Notes under the pieces: generated by a model
What the model saw: only the letters and a program-made list of their open reading frames with translations
The model's database searches: none
Told to the model about the DNA's origin: nothing
Made by a program: the position numbers and the translations under genes
NCBI RefSeq assembly: GCF_029714325.1
Contig: NZ_CP121666.1
Location: 3,286,001-3,350,000, forward strand
Direction: 5' to 3'
DNA: 64,000 nucleotides
DNA from: Bradyrhizobium sp. CB1717
Lineage (GTDB): Bacteria; Pseudomonadota; Alphaproteobacteria; Rhizobiales; Xanthobacteraceae
In this document: positions 63,530-64,000 of the stretch, in pieces
How the letters are laid out: each line of letters opens with the position of its first letter
Numbering within the stretch: the stretch's first letter is position 1

Positions 63530-64000
63530 CTACTCCCATTCAATTTCCGAAAATGCTGCAGTTGCGTTGCGGGCGTTGTAGTCCTCGAACAGCTGCCAGT
63601 GCGGCCGCTCCTCAGCGGCCGCCTTGTCCGCGGCGGTGCGGATCGGCTCGCCTTTCTTGTTCAGTGCGCGGACGTCGGACAGCAGCGTTGACAGGTAACG
63701 CCGTTCATCACTGAGCGCGGCGGGCCACGCGCTCACAGGGCCGTGACCGGGAACGACGCGCAGTGCCGGGATGGCCTCCAGCTCCTTCAGCATGGCGAGC
63801 CAGCCGCGAATGCTGCCGTCCATCACCGGAATGTGGCGGAGAAAGACGAGATCGCCTGCGAACAGGGTTTTGGTGGTCTCGTCGAACACGGTCAGATCGT
63901 TGTCGCTGTGCCCGGCCGGCCATGCCCGCAAGGTCAGGCGGCGTGAGCCAAGGTCGAGCGTCAGTGTGTCCGTCACGAGCAGGGTGGGGGGCACGATCCT
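63530..64000 (-). CDS. Quinoprotein relay zinc metallohydrolase (C-terminal part)
   Basis: Cut by the right edge; 156 codons are visible. Metallo-beta-lactamase fold C-terminal half: PAGHSDNDLTVFDETTKTLFAGDLVF (zinc-ligand Asp in AGDLVF) and VVPGHGPVSAW (zinc-ligand His). The tail after it (RYLSTLLSDVRALNKKGE, NARNATAAFSEIEWE) matches the SoxH-like quinoprotein relay hydrolases. The HxHxDH half lies outside the window. It is upstream of the SoxYZ-like carrier in one operon. Confidence 0.8.
   Translation of the reverse strand, partial: RIVPPTLLVTDTLTLDLGSRRLTLRAWPAGHSDNDLTVFDETTKTLFAGDLVFLRHIPVMDGSIRGWLAMLKELEAIPALRVVPGHGPVSAWPAALSDERRYLSTLLSDVRALNKKGEPIRTAADKAAAEERPHWQLFEDYNARNATAAFSEIEWE

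Noticed and set aside
1..64000. tRNA, rRNA, CRISPR arrays, prophage or integrase-linked attachment sites
   Set aside because: None was seen; the repeats present are dispersed palindromes, not regularly spaced direct repeats.

Overview
The window looks like chromosome of a Bradyrhizobium-type alphaproteobacterium. It is GC-rich, and it carries a subclass B3 metallo-beta-lactamase nearly identical to what I recall of BJP-1, a histidine-utilisation (hut) locus, several families of rhizobial intergenic palindromic repeats, and an xoxF/xoxG/glutathione-formaldehyde cluster. No rRNA, tRNA, CRISPR array or prophage was seen. One insertion sequence (IS110 family) is present.

Layout. 1-9.4 kb: the start of an outer-membrane efflux lipoprotein gene, a 1.2-kb gene-poor repeat region, a TonB-dependent siderophore receptor, a second-type BamA standing alone, an AraC regulator and a small catalase-like haem protein. 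9.5-20 kb: a histidine-catabolism locus. An M20 amidohydrolase, a three-part ABC transporter, hutC and hutF read leftward; hutI, hutH and hutU read rightward. A perfect 20-bp palindrome lies between the two arms. 20-28.6 kb: a GGDEF/EAL protein, the BJP-1-like lactamase, an esterase, a truncated TonB-receptor plug, a probably frameshifted acidic protein, and tungstate transporter parts arranged convergently. 28.8-31.9 kb: an arsenic operon (arsR, arsI-like, arsC, aquaporin) with its operator, followed by a lone pstS. 32-36.5 kb: hisC, an FAD-linked oxidase, a 3-hydroxybutyryl-CoA dehydrogenase and a truncated haemoglobin.

36.7-64 kb is dominated by periplasmic quinoprotein metabolism. There are three PQQ dehydrogenases: one paired with a Rieske protein, one classic xoxF with its cytochrome and the glutathione-dependent formaldehyde pathway, and one ExaF/PedH-like with its own cytochrome and XoxJ-like binding protein. 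All three carry the extra aspartate that marks lanthanide-dependent enzymes. Divergent from the third lies a four-EF-hand protein with every structural hallmark of lanmodulin. It is followed by a 26-residue pqqA and an outer-membrane barrel protein. At the right end are a five-gene ABC transporter/pentapeptide-repeat operon and two quinoprotein relay genes, a SoxYZ-like carrier and a zinc metallohydrolase.

Taken together, the right half reads as a lanthanide-dependent alcohol-oxidation island: cofactor precursor (pqqA), metal handling (lanM), dehydrogenases, electron acceptors (cytochromes c, Rieske) and downstream formaldehyde removal (gfa, adhI). The IS110 copy at 57.2-58.3 kb interrupts a palindromic repeat. 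Its predicted bridge RNA contains segments matching both genomic flanks and both element ends, so its targeting can be read directly from the sequence.
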